64,000 nucleotides of DNA, from positions 45,998 to 109,997 of the forward strand of contig JABFXY010000131.1 of NCBI GenBank assembly GCA_013361525.1. Direction: 5' to 3'. Positions 8,971 through 18,424 of the stretch are shown here, piece by piece. The DNA comes from Polyangiaceae bacterium (GTDB lineage: Bacteria > Myxococcota_A > Polyangia > Polyangiales > Polyangiaceae). The notes beneath the pieces were generated by a model that ran no database searches, was not told the origin of the DNA, and worked only from the letters and a program-made list of their open reading frames with translations. Numbering within the stretch: position 1 is the stretch's first letter; each line of letters starts with the position of its first letter. A program made the position numbers and the translations under genes.

Positions 8971-9717
8971 TCAGAGCGAAGCGGGCTCGTAGGTGTAGCT
9001 CGCGCAGTCGACGAGGATCTCGAGATCTCCCGGTCCGCTGAAGGCGATTGAGAGATAGGTCGACTTCCATTGTGTCGCGCCGACGGCCCACGTGCCTTTG
9101 GCGATGCGCCATCCGTCGGCGCCCTCGTCGTCCTGCGCGTCGAGCTTGAACTGAATGGGCGGCTCGACGACCAGGCTGTCGTGAAAGATGAGGAGCTCCG
9201 CATCGAGCGTGTCGGGAGCCTTCAAGCGCACCTGCGCGTGAATCATCGAGTTGGGCGGAGGCAGCGGGTCGTCGATCAAGTGACGGATGTCGTCGAAGCT
9301 GCTCGGTGTGATGAGCGAACCCGCGGAACATCCGCAGAAGCCTCCAGGCACCTGATCGATCGGGTACGAGCTCCAATCGGTGTTTCCGAGCTCGAAAGAG
9401 CCATTCGACAAGAGCTCCGTCCCATCGCTCGCCTGCTCCTCGGGCGGGCATCCGCCGACACCACCACCGCCGACGCCACGGCCGCCGATCGGCGCCTGAG
9501 CGCCGCTGCCTCCTCCGCCCGACGAGCCACCGCCGCCGCTCGCAGGCCCACCCGCTTCAGCCGTCGCGCCGACGCCGCCTTCCCCACCCGTGCGCTGCGT
9601 GCCCTCGGGCATGTTGCAAACGAGATTGCAGGCGGCGAGCGACAAGCAATAAACGCCGAGGAGCGGCACGCGCGCGCTCGAAGCGCGATCGCGGGCCGCT
9701 TTCGTCGAGAGCGTCAT
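8971..9717 (-). CDS. Secreted lipoprotein with Gly-rich linker
   Basis: 248 residues. The signal peptide ends in SLAAC. A Gly-dominated, partly Cys-containing linker (to about residue 90) leads to a C-terminal domain opening 'LLSNGSFELGNTDW', a motif common at the start of carbohydrate-binding-like beta-sandwich domains. The remainder is beta-rich with two Cys near CGCSAG. No catalytic motif is seen. It is transcribed away from the kinase at 9730-11448, whose stop is 13 bp beyond its start on the same strand, so the two probably form one unit. Confidence 0.82.
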   Translation of the reverse strand: MTLSTKAARDRASSARVPLLGVYCLSLAACNLVCNMPEGTQRTGGEGGVGATAEAGGPASGGGGSSGGGGSGAQAPIGGRGVGGGGVGGCPPEEQASDGTELLSNGSFELGNTDWSSYPIDQVPGGFCGCSAGSLITPSSFDDIRHLIDDPLPPPNSMIHAQVRLKAPDTLDAELLIFHDSLVVEPPIQFKLDAQDDEGADGWRIAKGTWAVGATQWKSTYLSIAFSGPGDLEILVDCASYTYEPASL

Positions 9718-9729
9718 GTCGCGCCGACG

Positions 9730-11448
9730 CTAGCTGTCTTGAGGCTGCGTCCGCACGACCTTCGACTCGGGCGGTGCGTCCGCCTGCACACCGGTGCTGA
9801 GGAGCTGCGCGACGAGATCGCGGCACTCCGGGCGGTTGCGCAGATGCGAGAGCAGAAGTGAGGACGCGTCGCTGAACGACTTCTCGAACGCGAGACCTTC
9901 GCGCGTCTTGTGCGCGACCTTCTCGCGGCCTTGTGCGAGGTCTTCCTCGAGCGCCTCGGCGTATCGGACGAGCTGCGCGCGCAGATCGTCGATCTGCCGT
10001 CGCAGGTCGCGCGCCGTGCCTTCACGCGTCGACTTCTTCGCCTCGTAGCGCTGGAGCTGCTCGCGCTTGGCCTTCGCCGTTGCTGCAGCCGCGCCCGCGC
10101 GCTCGTAGATCGCCGGATCGAACGTGCCCGCGCGCATCGCGACGTCGGCTTGTTGCCGCGCGGTGAGCGCGGCCTTCTCTGCGCTCGAGAGCTCGACGCG
10201 AACCTTCTCGACGTCCTCGCCGTCGGCGGCCGCTTCGCGAAGAACACGCGACTCTTCGTGCGCGAGCTCTTCCACCTTGCGACCGATTTCGGCGCGGAGC
10301 GCGCGGCCCCGTCGCTCGAGCGAGTCGAGCTTTCGGGTGTAGCTCGACACTTCACCTTCGAGCTGGTTCGCGCGCGCAGCGAGATCCCACAGCTTCGCGA
10401 GCCCGGTCGTGAGATCCGGCGGGGCGGCGTTCGCGGGGTAGGCGCGCGACATCATGCGACCGAAGAGCGCGGCGCGGCTCGCCCACTCGGTGACGCCCGC
10501 AGACTGCGGCGGCGGCGGCGGCGGCGGCGCGACGACCTCGGCGCCGGCAGCGTCGATGTCCCAAGCCTGCGTCGGCAAGCTTCGCTGAAGCGCCTTCAGC
10601 TCTTCTTGCAGATGGTGAGCGTCCTGGTAACGGCGACGCGCGTCCTTCTCCAAGAGGCGGAGGCAGATCGCCTCGGCTTGCGGGTGCGCGTCCGGGCGGA
10701 TGCCGCGCGGGCGCGGAGGCGGGCCGGAGCGCTGCATCTCGAGCAGCTGCTCGCGATCGTTGGACCGGAACGGAAGCTGTCCGGTGAGCATCTCGAACAA
10801 GAGCACGCCGAGCGCGTAGAGATCCGAGTGGCTCGTCGCGTCCTCGCCGCGCGCTTGCTCCGGCGACATGTACTCGGGCGTTCCGAACACGGCGCCCTTG
10901 GGAGCGAGGCGCGGATCGCGCGCGATCGCCGCGAGACCGAAGTCGAGGATCTTGACGTAGTCCTTGCGACCGCCTCGCTGCGTCAAAAGGATGTTGTCGC
11001 TCTTCAGATCGCGGTGCACGACGCCGAGGTCGTGAGCGCGCGCGAGCGCCGCGCACATCTGCTCGAGGATGTCGATCGCGCGGGTGATCGGCATGGGACC
11101 GCGCGCAAGCTCCTGCGAGAGGGGCGTGCCGACGAGGTACTCCATGACGAGGTAGAGCTCACCCTCTTCCGTCTCGCCGATGTCGTGGATGTCGATGATG
11201 TGTGCGTGATCGACCCGATTGGCCGCGCGCGCTTCGCGCAACATCCACGCGCGCAGGTGGGTCTCGCCGCGGAGATCGGGCCGGATGAGCTTGAGAGCCA
11301 CGACCCGATCGATGAGCACGTGGCGGGCGCGATACACGACACCCATGCCCCCCTCACCGAGCCGCGCTTCCAGCCTGTAACGACCCGCGACGACCTTGCC
11401 GAGCAGGGGATCCGCTGTGGATCCGCGCCGTGCCGAACTTACAGCCAC
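9730..11448 (-). CDS. Ser/Thr protein kinase with C-terminal coiled coil
   Basis: 572 residues from GTG 11448. This start has an AGGAG at 11456-11460 with 7-nt spacing; the open frame continues to 11502 but without such a site. The kinase domain (about 20-290) has LGEGGMG, VALKL, HRDLKSDN (Asp147), DFG and GTPEYMSPEQ. After a Pro-rich break (APPPPPPPQ) the C-terminal ~230 residues are a heptad-rich coiled coil (Glu/Arg/Ala/Leu), with no membrane segment. The kinase is therefore probably soluble, with the coiled coil used for oligomerisation or scaffolding. Upstream on the same strand, after a 314-bp gap, is the histidine kinase. Confidence 0.94.
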   Translation of the reverse strand: MAVSSARRGSTADPLLGKVVAGRYRLEARLGEGGMGVVYRARHVLIDRVVALKLIRPDLRGETHLRAWMLREARAANRVDHAHIIDIHDIGETEEGELYLVMEYLVGTPLSQELARGPMPITRAIDILEQMCAALARAHDLGVVHRDLKSDNILLTQRGGRKDYVKILDFGLAAIARDPRLAPKGAVFGTPEYMSPEQARGEDATSHSDLYALGVLLFEMLTGQLPFRSNDREQLLEMQRSGPPPRPRGIRPDAHPQAEAICLRLLEKDARRRYQDAHHLQEELKALQRSLPTQAWDIDAAGAEVVAPPPPPPPQSAGVTEWASRAALFGRMMSRAYPANAAPPDLTTGLAKLWDLAARANQLEGEVSSYTRKLDSLERRGRALRAEIGRKVEELAHEESRVLREAAADGEDVEKVRVELSSAEKAALTARQQADVAMRAGTFDPAIYERAGAAAATAKAKREQLQRYEAKKSTREGTARDLRRQIDDLRAQLVRYAEALEEDLAQGREKVAHKTREGLAFEKSFSDASSLLLSHLRNRPECRDLVAQLLSTGVQADAPPESKVVRTQPQDS

Positions 11449-11762
11449 GCGAACGCTCCTTCTACGAGGACGGTGATCAAGTCCTTCGGCGGAATGTACC
11501 AACCCGTCATGAGCCGCGTCGATACCCTTCCCGCCTTCGACGCGCGTGATTCGATCGCACCCTCTCGCGGATGTGCGTGCGCCTGCAGCGACCGGGGTGC
11601 GGGGCGGTCGGCGCAGTTACGTTTCGTTGCCTGATGCGTGAGCACAGCATCGAAAAAGCCACCTCCTGGCTCAATCCCGCGCTTCCTGGTGGGCCAACGG
11701 CCGACATGAAGGGGGCTGTGACTGGCCTTTCAACCTGCGCGCGATGCCGCGCGAGGCTCTAT
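11449..11762. other. Intergenic gap between histidine kinase and Ser/Thr kinase
   Basis: 314 bp without a convincing gene on either strand. It holds the ribosome-binding site of the downstream kinase at its low end. The 85-bp repeat R1 lies just outside, inside the histidine kinase end. I see no clear terminator or promoter consensus. Confidence 0.5.
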
Positions 11763-14078
11763 TTACTCGCGTTCGCCTTTGGCGAACCGAGCCCCGTGGG
11801 AGCCGCCCCGGCGGGTCTCGCTTCGCTCGACGTGGCCTGCCCCACGGGGCTCCGGTCTGACGGGCAGGCGGACGATGAAGCGGGCGCCGCCCCCGTCGGG
11901 CCGCTCGACGTGGAGCGTCCCTCCATGCTTACGGACGATGTCGGTCGAGATGGAAAGGCCGAGCCCGGTCCCGTGACCTCTCGGCTTGGTGGTGAAGAAC
12001 GGATCGAAAATCTTGTTCCTTAAGTCCATGGGAACACCGGGACCGTTATCGATGATGGAGACCTCGGCGACCGCCCGCTCCACGGACGTCTCGATGCGGA
12101 TCTCCTTCGGATTGGTTGCGTCCCCCTCCTCGGTCTCGCCGGCGACGCCCTCGAGGGCCTGGATCGCGTTCATCACGAGGTTCAGAAAGACCTGGTTCAG
12201 CTCGCCGGCTCGACAGACCACGAGCGGCAGGTCGCCGTACGACTTGGTCACCTGAATGCAGCTCTGCCGGAGCCTCGGCGCGAGGAGCACCAGCGTCTCC
12301 TCGAGGTTCGCGTGAAGATCCGTCGGCACGGCCTCCTGCGTGCTGCGGGCGAAGTTGCGCAGGTTTTGGACGATGCGGACGGTGCGATCGGTCGCGCGGC
12401 GCACGACGGTCGAGATGCCCACGAGATCGTCGAGCGACGCGTCGAGATCGAGCTCGACTCGGAGCGCCTCGAGCTCCTTGCGGCGCGCGGCGGGCAGCTC
12501 TCTCTCCGCGGCCCGGTAGGCGTCGAGCACGCGCCGCACGTCGAGGACGACTTGCTCGAGCGGCTCGGCGCTGCCGGCGACGGCGTTGAGTGGGTTGTTG
12601 ATCTCGTGCGCGACGCCCGCGACGAGCTCTCCGATCGAGGCCAGGCGTTCCCCCTGGACGAGCGCCGCCTGCGCTTCTTGAAGCTCGAACAGGGCTTGCT
12701 GCAGCTCCTTCGTGCGCGCTTCGACCTTCGTCTCGAGGTTCGCGCGCTCGCCTTCGAGCTCGGCGATGGTGCGGGCGAGCCGCTCCCGCATCCGCTCGAC
12801 GTTGCGCGAAAGGCGCGCCACCTCGTCGGGGCCTTCGACGTGCGGGACGGACTTCTCGAGCTCGCCGGAAGCGACGATCTCGACCGCCTCCGAGACCTGG
12901 ACGATGGGACGCGAGAGCTCACGTGCGACGCGCGCGATGACACCGCCGACCGCGATGACCAACATGAAGAAGGCCGCGACCAGGGCGAGCACGGCCGCTT
13001 CGCTCTCCGGCACGCTCTCCGCGGTACCGAGGGATCGGTAGAGCGACACCGACGAAAACAGCATCAGCGCGGCGGCGAACACGAGCGGCCAGCCGAAGTC
13101 TCGGAGCATCCGTTCTCGAATCGCGAGGACGGCCGACCCACTGCGCGCCGCGACGGTCGAGTCGGGAGGCGCGTCGGGCTCGATGCCCGCGGAGCGAACG
13201 ACGATCGACTCGACCTGCGCGACGGTGTCGCGATCCCACCCACGCTGGTAATACGCGATGCCCCAAGAGAAGAGCGCCGCGTAGCCGATCTGCATGAACG
13301 CGTCGGTCTTGCGAAAGCTGCTCGTCCCGCTCCGGAAGTAGAAGACGCCGGCGCCGGTGCACGCGATCCACAGCATGAAGTTGAGTCGCGAAAGGCGCTT
13401 CGGGAGCGTCCTCATCGCGGCGATCGCTTGGCGCGCGTTCTGCCACGCGCCGTCGCGAAGCGTCTTCGCGATGTCGCGCGTGAGGAACAACATCGCGAGC
13501 GTGTAGGCGAGCGTGGCGCTCACCGCGAGGAGCGGAACGAACTGCCACCACCCACGAAACAGGTCTTTGCTCTGCGCGCGAAGAAACGCGACTCCGAACA
13601 GGAGGACGAGGTGGCCGCCCGTAATGCCCGCCATCGCTGCGCTCTCGCCGAGGCGACCGCGCATCCACGCCGCGAGCTCAGGACCGGCGTCCGCCCGCCC
13701 GGCGGGAGGCGGCAAGAGCTCGCGCCGGTAGATCGCGCGACGCATCCCCGCGGCCATCAGCCCGAACGTGAGCGTCGCGATCCAAAGGCGCGGGTCGATC
13801 CAGCCAGGCAGGGCCCACACCGCGAGCGGCCACGCGGCGAGCCTCGCAGCGCTCGCGCAATAGATGCCTCGCTCACCGAGCCTTCCGGCGACACCGACGA
13901 ACGCAGCGGAGGCGATCATCGAGGCCCCGAACACGAGACCGGGCCAGGGCGACCCGAGCGCAATCGGCGCGACCGCTGCTGCGAACAGGCTGACGGAGAG
14001 CGCCTCCCACGCGGCGCACAGAAGCTCGGCGCGGTGCGGGCCACGCGAAACGAACTGGGTCGCGAAGCCGAGGTTCAT
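11763..14078 (-). CDS. Membrane-bound sensor histidine kinase
   Basis: 771 residues. The N-terminal ~370 residues contain many hydrophobic segments (a 6-8 TM sensor with an internal soluble loop). Next come a HAMP-like linker (SRPIVQVSEAVEIVASGELE), a coiled coil, a HisKA box with His491 in GVAHEINNPLN, and a HATPase domain with N box (FLNLVMNAIQALEG), G1 (DNGPGVP), F (FDPFFTTKP) and G2 (GTGLGLS). The class is NtrB/ZraS-like in its phosphoacceptor box. No receiver domain or response regulator is adjacent, so it is an orphan here. The last ~30 residues (PEPRGAGHVERSETRRGGSH...) are encoded by repeat R1 and are not part of the catalytic fold. Confidence 0.95.
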   Translation of the reverse strand: MNLGFATQFVSRGPHRAELLCAAWEALSVSLFAAAVAPIALGSPWPGLVFGASMIASAAFVGVAGRLGERGIYCASAARLAAWPLAVWALPGWIDPRLWIATLTFGLMAAGMRRAIYRRELLPPPAGRADAGPELAAWMRGRLGESAAMAGITGGHLVLLFGVAFLRAQSKDLFRGWWQFVPLLAVSATLAYTLAMLFLTRDIAKTLRDGAWQNARQAIAAMRTLPKRLSRLNFMLWIACTGAGVFYFRSGTSSFRKTDAFMQIGYAALFSWGIAYYQRGWDRDTVAQVESIVVRSAGIEPDAPPDSTVAARSGSAVLAIRERMLRDFGWPLVFAAALMLFSSVSLYRSLGTAESVPESEAAVLALVAAFFMLVIAVGGVIARVARELSRPIVQVSEAVEIVASGELEKSVPHVEGPDEVARLSRNVERMRERLARTIAELEGERANLETKVEARTKELQQALFELQEAQAALVQGERLASIGELVAGVAHEINNPLNAVAGSAEPLEQVVLDVRRVLDAYRAAERELPAARRKELEALRVELDLDASLDDLVGISTVVRRATDRTVRIVQNLRNFARSTQEAVPTDLHANLEETLVLLAPRLRQSCIQVTKSYGDLPLVVCRAGELNQVFLNLVMNAIQALEGVAGETEEGDATNPKEIRIETSVERAVAEVSIIDNGPGVPMDLRNKIFDPFFTTKPRGHGTGLGLSISTDIVRKHGGTLHVERPDGGGARFIVRLPVRPEPRGAGHVERSETRRGGSHGARFAKGERE
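11768..11852 (+). repeat. 85-bp palindromic dispersed repeat, copy R1
   Basis: Same 85-bp unit as at 34666-34750 and 63909-63993. It starts with a small hairpin (TTCGCC/GGCGAA). A larger stem follows, GAGCCCCGTGGG (11789-11800) with CCCACGGGGCTC (11841-11852), a perfect 12-bp pairing. It lies inside the 3' end of the histidine kinase gene, which reads through it and stops 3 bp beyond. Confidence 0.9.
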
Positions 14079-14115
14079 TCTGCCAGGCGCGCATCCTAGC
14101 AGCTGGCGTCCGACA

Positions 14116-14796
14116 TCAATGTGCGCGGCTCACCGTTCGCTTCGGCGCGGGAGGATCACCCTCCGCGAGCGTGTCTCCGAATCGCTCCTGTGTGAGCCCA
14201 CGCGCGCTCGAGAGCTTTGTGTCCGCATGTGGATTCGGTTCGGCGACCGACCCGGATTGCGCACCTTTCGGCGCGGCCTCGCTCAATGGGTGGAGGCTTG
14301 CCGGATTGCCTTCCGCGAGCGTGCGACGGGGCTCGGATTGGGTACGTTCGTGCGATCGACGGGTCGGCCGTCCGAGCTCGCGCCGCCGAAACGCTCTTCC
14401 TAGATCCGCCGGCAAATCCGAGACGAGGCGCTGTCGTGCATCCGGTGCGAGGCGCGCGCCGATCGCTTCGCAGACGGCGAGCGTGTGTTCGATCGCAAAT
14501 CCGAACGGGATCTCTTCGCGGTCCTCGACGTCACGCGCGACGGTGTCGAGCGTCGCGGGCGGAGGTGTGCCGCGCGCGTGCGAGTGCAGCAGCGCTGAAA
14601 GGTCCGAAGGCACGACACGCGCGACGGCTTCGGCTTCGTCGCGGGCGAGGAAATCGCCGAGGGCTCCGACGACGGCAGCAGCAGCGCTGCGCGCCTCGGT
14701 CAGCGTTCCCAACGCCGCGGTTCGTTGTACTTCGCGATAAAACGTCCGGTCGGCGCGGCCACCGGTCACGGCTCGGGGTTGGCTTCGCATCACCAT
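14116..14796 (-). CDS. DUF2267-like protein
   Basis: 226 residues. Two similar helical segments, around FLARDEAEAVARVVPSDLSALL and APDARQRLVSDLPADLGRAF, match the DUF2267 pattern (paired helices ending in a 'QLP..L...F'-like motif). The family has no established function and is often linked to stress or phage-shock-type genes. The C-terminal ~80 residues are polar, disordered and contain the nearly repeated phrases LAEGNPAS and LAEGDPPA. No signal peptide is present. The start is the ATG at 14796; a second ATG two codons later is equally plausible. Confidence 0.72.
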   Translation of the reverse strand: MVMRSQPRAVTGGRADRTFYREVQRTAALGTLTEARSAAAAVVGALGDFLARDEAEAVARVVPSDLSALLHSHARGTPPPATLDTVARDVEDREEIPFGFAIEHTLAVCEAIGARLAPDARQRLVSDLPADLGRAFRRRELGRPTRRSHERTQSEPRRTLAEGNPASLHPLSEAAPKGAQSGSVAEPNPHADTKLSSARGLTQERFGDTLAEGDPPAPKRTVSRAH

Positions 14797-14937
14797 CGCA
14801 CGCTCCGATCTTAGTTAGCCAAATGGCGTGCCAGACCGCACGGCGCGGAGATCGCGCTGCGACGTGAAGGCGCAGAGGCGAGGAGCAACAGTGTGCGATC
14901 GACCGAGGCGAGGAGGCCGCTCGATCGACCGGCGCTT

Positions 14938-17253
14938 CTATTTCGCGGGTGCCGGCGGCGCTGCCGAATCGGCGGGCTTTGCGGAGCCATCGGGCTTCGC
15001 GTCGTGCGTTCGGTGCAGCACTTCGTCGGACCGCACGCTGTCCGGCAGATACGGATCCGCCTTTCCGAGGATCCAGACCAGGCCGAGCATCAAGAGCACG
15101 AAGAAGACGACGTAGCGAATCCAAGGTGTCGGCTTCTCGGCGTACGGATCGGCGAGCGTGTGCGTCGATCCTTCCGGCAGCTTCGCGAGCGACGTGAGCG
15201 ATCCGCCGAACGGGATGTTGATGCGAACGCGCCCGTTCACCGCCCAACCATTGGCGTCGAGGATCGGCCCGAGGTTGCGCTGCCGGAGCTTGAGCCACGC
15301 GATGAGCATCGACGGGCCCGAGATCGCGAGCAGCACGCCGGCGATGCCGACAGGCATCCAGATCCCCAAGTCCAGGAACATCATCAGGATGCCGGAGAGG
15401 AAGGTCGCGACGCCGGCAATCGCAATGGAGAGCGCCGCCAACATGCCCACGTCGAGCTTCCTCGATGGCTCGGCTGCCGCTGCCGTTCCCGGCGCCGCAG
15501 GTGGAACCGCAGGAGCTGCGGGTGCGGGTGCGGGCGCTCCAGGAGCAGCTGCGCCGGGCGCTCCAGGCGCGGGCGTCGGGCCTTGTGCGGAGTTCACCGT
15601 CGCGAGCGCCGCCGCATCGACACGCTCGGACGACGCCTTCTCCTTCTCGGCGGCGCGCTTCGCGACCTGCTCTTCGATGAGATGGATGAGCCGTTTGTAC
15701 GGCGTCCAGAACGCCTGCCGAATGCTGATGGGGTTCGAGATGATGCTGGTGATGGTCGCGTCCCAGTCGCGACCTTTGCGGTCGTAGAAGACGCCGTTGC
15801 GACCAACCATCAAGTTGTCGACGTCGCCGGCGGTGAACGCAGCCGCGATGGCGACCTTCTCGCCCTCGCGCATGCAGTCGCAATACGTGAGGTACGCCTT
15901 CGAGAGGCCCGCGAGCGCCGCGTGTTTCCCCGCGTCTTGCACGAACACGACGAGGTCACACGACCGACCGTCGAGGTACAGCGTGCCGGCTTGGAACGCG
16001 CCGCCGCGCCCTCCATAAAAGTCGGAGAAGTTCACGAAATTGCGGAGCAAGGGCACGAGATCGCGCCGGAGGCGCACGGCCTTCTCCACCGCGGTGATCT
16101 TCTCGTAGTCGGGCGCGAGGGCGAGGTCCTGCTCGACGAGATCGAGGATCTTGTTCTTGAACCCACCGTCGACGAAGGACGATAAGCGCTCGCGGGCGAC
16201 AGCGACGGCGCCCGTCGTCGGCTTCGCGGCGCTCCATTTTCGAAACGGCTCGAGCTTCGCGACGATGGTCTGAAAGTCCGACTCTTTCAGCTCGGAGCGC
16301 GCGCCGAGGATCGGCTCGACCGCGACCTTCGCGAACGTCTGAACGCGCTCGGCCCACGCGGGGTTGAGACCGGACGACAGCGGCAAGGCGCGCAACGCTT
16401 CCACATGCGCGATGGGCAATCGCTCGACCCCGTCGTCCTTCGACGACAACGTCTTGCTGGTGAGGCTCTGCAAGTCCGCGTCGGCAGGATTCAGCGCCGT
16501 TGCGCCGCGGGCATCGAACGCCGCGAGGCGACCGCGCGTGTAGAAGTCGACGAGCTTTTCCTCGACCGCGACCAGCGCATCGAACGCGAGCTTCGTTTTG
16601 CCATTTCCGACGACGTTCACCGTCTCGGAGTCACCTTCGACGTACCAAGCGAGGAGCTCGTCGGCGTGTTTGGCGAACGTCTCGACGCGCTCGCGATCGA
16701 CGCCTTGTTTCCCGCTGCGATCGAGGAGCGATCCCTGCGCGGTCATGACGTCTTCGATGGCGGCCTGCGTCTCCGGCTCCGTCGCGGCGTCGGCGGGAAC
16801 GATGCCGTCGCCGTTGAAGCGCGTCGCCGCGAAGGCCTTCCCCATCGCCGCTACGTCGTCGAGGCAGATCTCTTTTTCGTCCCGCTTGCCGACGTCGGCG
16901 AGCACGCGCTCGGCGCTCCTCAAGAAGCGTTGCCCGGCTTCGTGATCCTCGTCCACCTCCGAAAGCGGAACCGACGCCCCCTTCTTGAAGAAGAAGTCGA
17001 GGGACTTGAAGACCTCGCCGCAGCTCTCGATCGCCGCGAGGATCTCCGGCGGACGGATCCGGCTGTCGTGATCGGTGTCGATGAGCTTCAGCGTCTCCTC
17101 GTCGATCTCGGTGCCCTTCGTCGGGCACGCGAGCGCTAGCCACAGCTTGAGATCGAGCTCGTGAAGCTTGAGGAGATCTTCACCCGATTTCAGGACGACC
17201 TGATCCACCCCGCCGGATTTGCGAAAGGTCCAGGTGTGCTTCGGCTTTTTCAT
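14938..17253 (-). CDS. Large membrane protein with EF-hand-like motif
   Basis: About 771 residues from ATG 17253 (MKKPKHTWTFRKSGG), chosen over an ATG seven codons upstream because MKKPKH fits the mature start. Near the N-terminus 'DTDHDSRIRPPEI' (D-x-D-x-D-x-R-I-x-x-x-E) is an EF-hand-type calcium loop, and 'FNGDGIVPAD' looks like a second, degenerate one. A long helical soluble region follows, then an Ala/Pro/Gly-rich linker, two adjacent hydrophobic segments (LSIAIAGVATFLSGILMMFL and VGIAGVLLAISGPSMLIAWL) and a final TM (VVFFVLLMLGLVWILG). I do not recognise a named family. It may be a calcium-responsive membrane scaffold, which is inference. Confidence 0.85.
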   Translation of the reverse strand: MKKPKHTWTFRKSGGVDQVVLKSGEDLLKLHELDLKLWLALACPTKGTEIDEETLKLIDTDHDSRIRPPEILAAIESCGEVFKSLDFFFKKGASVPLSEVDEDHEAGQRFLRSAERVLADVGKRDEKEICLDDVAAMGKAFAATRFNGDGIVPADAATEPETQAAIEDVMTAQGSLLDRSGKQGVDRERVETFAKHADELLAWYVEGDSETVNVVGNGKTKLAFDALVAVEEKLVDFYTRGRLAAFDARGATALNPADADLQSLTSKTLSSKDDGVERLPIAHVEALRALPLSSGLNPAWAERVQTFAKVAVEPILGARSELKESDFQTIVAKLEPFRKWSAAKPTTGAVAVARERLSSFVDGGFKNKILDLVEQDLALAPDYEKITAVEKAVRLRRDLVPLLRNFVNFSDFYGGRGGAFQAGTLYLDGRSCDLVVFVQDAGKHAALAGLSKAYLTYCDCMREGEKVAIAAAFTAGDVDNLMVGRNGVFYDRKGRDWDATITSIISNPISIRQAFWTPYKRLIHLIEEQVAKRAAEKEKASSERVDAAALATVNSAQGPTPAPGAPGAAAPGAPAPAPAAPAVPPAAPGTAAAAEPSRKLDVGMLAALSIAIAGVATFLSGILMMFLDLGIWMPVGIAGVLLAISGPSMLIAWLKLRQRNLGPILDANGWAVNGRVRINIPFGGSLTSLAKLPEGSTHTLADPYAEKPTPWIRYVVFFVLLMLGLVWILGKADPYLPDSVRSDEVLHRTHDAKPDGSAKPADSAAPPAPAK

Positions 17254-17310
17254 CGAAGAGCGCTGCGATCGCACGAACGGAGCGCGTCGGCAAACTACAG
17301 CGCGCTGCGG

Positions 17311-17772
17311 TTAGCAGCGGCGCCCGCCGCGCTCCGGGTCCGTCGGCGCGCAGTCGATCGCGTCCGGTGAGCCGTCGTCGTCTCCGTCGGGACCGGGATC
17401 CGCCTCCTCCACGTTGCCGGCGGCGTCGACCCGCACGGCACCGAAGAACACGTCCTCGTCCTCCTCGATCGCCTCGAAGAAAAAGATGTTTGGCAGCGGA
17501 GATTCGACGAGGATCGTGAACGAGCCGTCGGCTGCGACGGTACCCGTGCCGTCCTCCACCACCGGGTCGCCGTCGGGCGGGCCCGGCGTGATTCGGATCT
17601 CGACGTCGCCCGGCGTGACGGCGCCCGGGTTGCCTTCGAAGACGAGCGGCTGGTCCGTGACCTCGAGCTTCTCCACGTCGAGCTCGTACTCGACCGGAGG
17701 GACGGGCAACGGAGTCGCGGTGCAGGACCACGCTGCGCCGACGATGCCAATGAGGACCAGCCGCAATTTCAT
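17311..17772 (-). CDS. Small hypothetical lipoprotein
   Basis: 153 residues. The signal peptide ends in GAAWSC, a weak lipobox. The mature part is acidic and beta-like, with one Ig-like stretch (DVEIRITPGPPDGDPV...DGSFTILV) and an Asp/Gly-rich tail (DPGPDGDDDGSPDAID) resembling a thrombospondin-type-3 calcium repeat. It starts 4 bp after the stop of the Cys-rich repeat lipoprotein gene and must be co-transcribed with it. Confidence 0.8.
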   Translation of the reverse strand: MKLRLVLIGIVGAAWSCTATPLPVPPVEYELDVEKLEVTDQPLVFEGNPGAVTPGDVEIRITPGPPDGDPVVEDGTGTVAADGSFTILVESPLPNIFFFEAIEEDEDVFFGAVRVDAAGNVEEADPGPDGDDDGSPDAIDCAPTDPERGGRRC

Positions 17773-17776
17773 TCGG

Positions 17777-18424
17777 TCAGATCTGGTCGATGCAGCCGCA
17801 GCCGCAGTCGTTCTCGAAGTACTCTTGGTCGCCGTCGCACGGGATGCAGTCGACGTCGATACCGCAGTCGGTCATCCCGCACTGGTCGGGATCGGTCGAG
17901 ATGTAGTGGACCGCGGGGTCGGTCGGGTCGGGGCACACGGGCGCAGGCGGCTCGATATCGATGCAGCCGCAGCCGCATTCGTTCTGGAAGTACTCCTGGT
18001 AGTCGCCGCACGGGATGCAGTCCGTCTCGGGCGAGCCGCAATCGGTGAGCCCGCACTGCGCAGGATCGTTCGAGATGTAATGCACGGTCGGATCGGCCTC
18101 GCTAGGGCACTCCGGCTCGGTCGGACCGACGTCGATGCAGCCGCATCCACATTCGTTCTCGAAGTACTCCTGGCTCTCGGCGCACGGGATGCAATCGCTC
18201 TCGGGACCGCCGCAGTCGGTGAGCCCGCATTCAGCCGGGTCGTCCGTGATGTAGTGGACCGTCGGCTCGTCCGCGCTCGGGCACTCGGCCGGCTCGCAGC
18301 CCGGATCGGTCTCGGGGCAAGGCGTCGGCCCGGGGCCGTCGCCGTCGTTTTTGATGGTGGCGTCGCAGGCTGCGAGCAGGACGGAGGCGAGGGCGGCGAA
18401 GATTCCGGATCGGATAAGCGTCAT
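17777..18424 (-). CDS. Cys-rich lipoprotein with three tandem repeats
   Basis: About 215 residues from ATG 18424; the open frame runs further upstream but this ATG opens a clean signal peptide (ASVLLAAC). The mature protein is three copies of a ~50-residue unit: C-P-x-x-x-D-P-T-V-H-Y-I-x-x-D-P-x-x-C-G-L/M-T-D-C-G ... DCIPC ... QEYFxNxCGCGCID. Each unit has about nine Cys, so the protein should be heavily disulfide-bonded outside the cytoplasm. I recall the CPDP...VHYIS...CGCGC motif as recurring in secreted myxobacterial proteins, with no known function. First gene of a two-gene unit with the next lipoprotein. Confidence 0.88.
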   Translation of the reverse strand: MTLIRSGIFAALASVLLAACDATIKNDGDGPGPTPCPETDPGCEPAECPSADEPTVHYITDDPAECGLTDCGGPESDCIPCAESQEYFENECGCGCIDVGPTEPECPSEADPTVHYISNDPAQCGLTDCGSPETDCIPCGDYQEYFQNECGCGCIDIEPPAPVCPDPTDPAVHYISTDPDQCGMTDCGIDVDCIPCDGDQEYFENDCGCGCIDQI

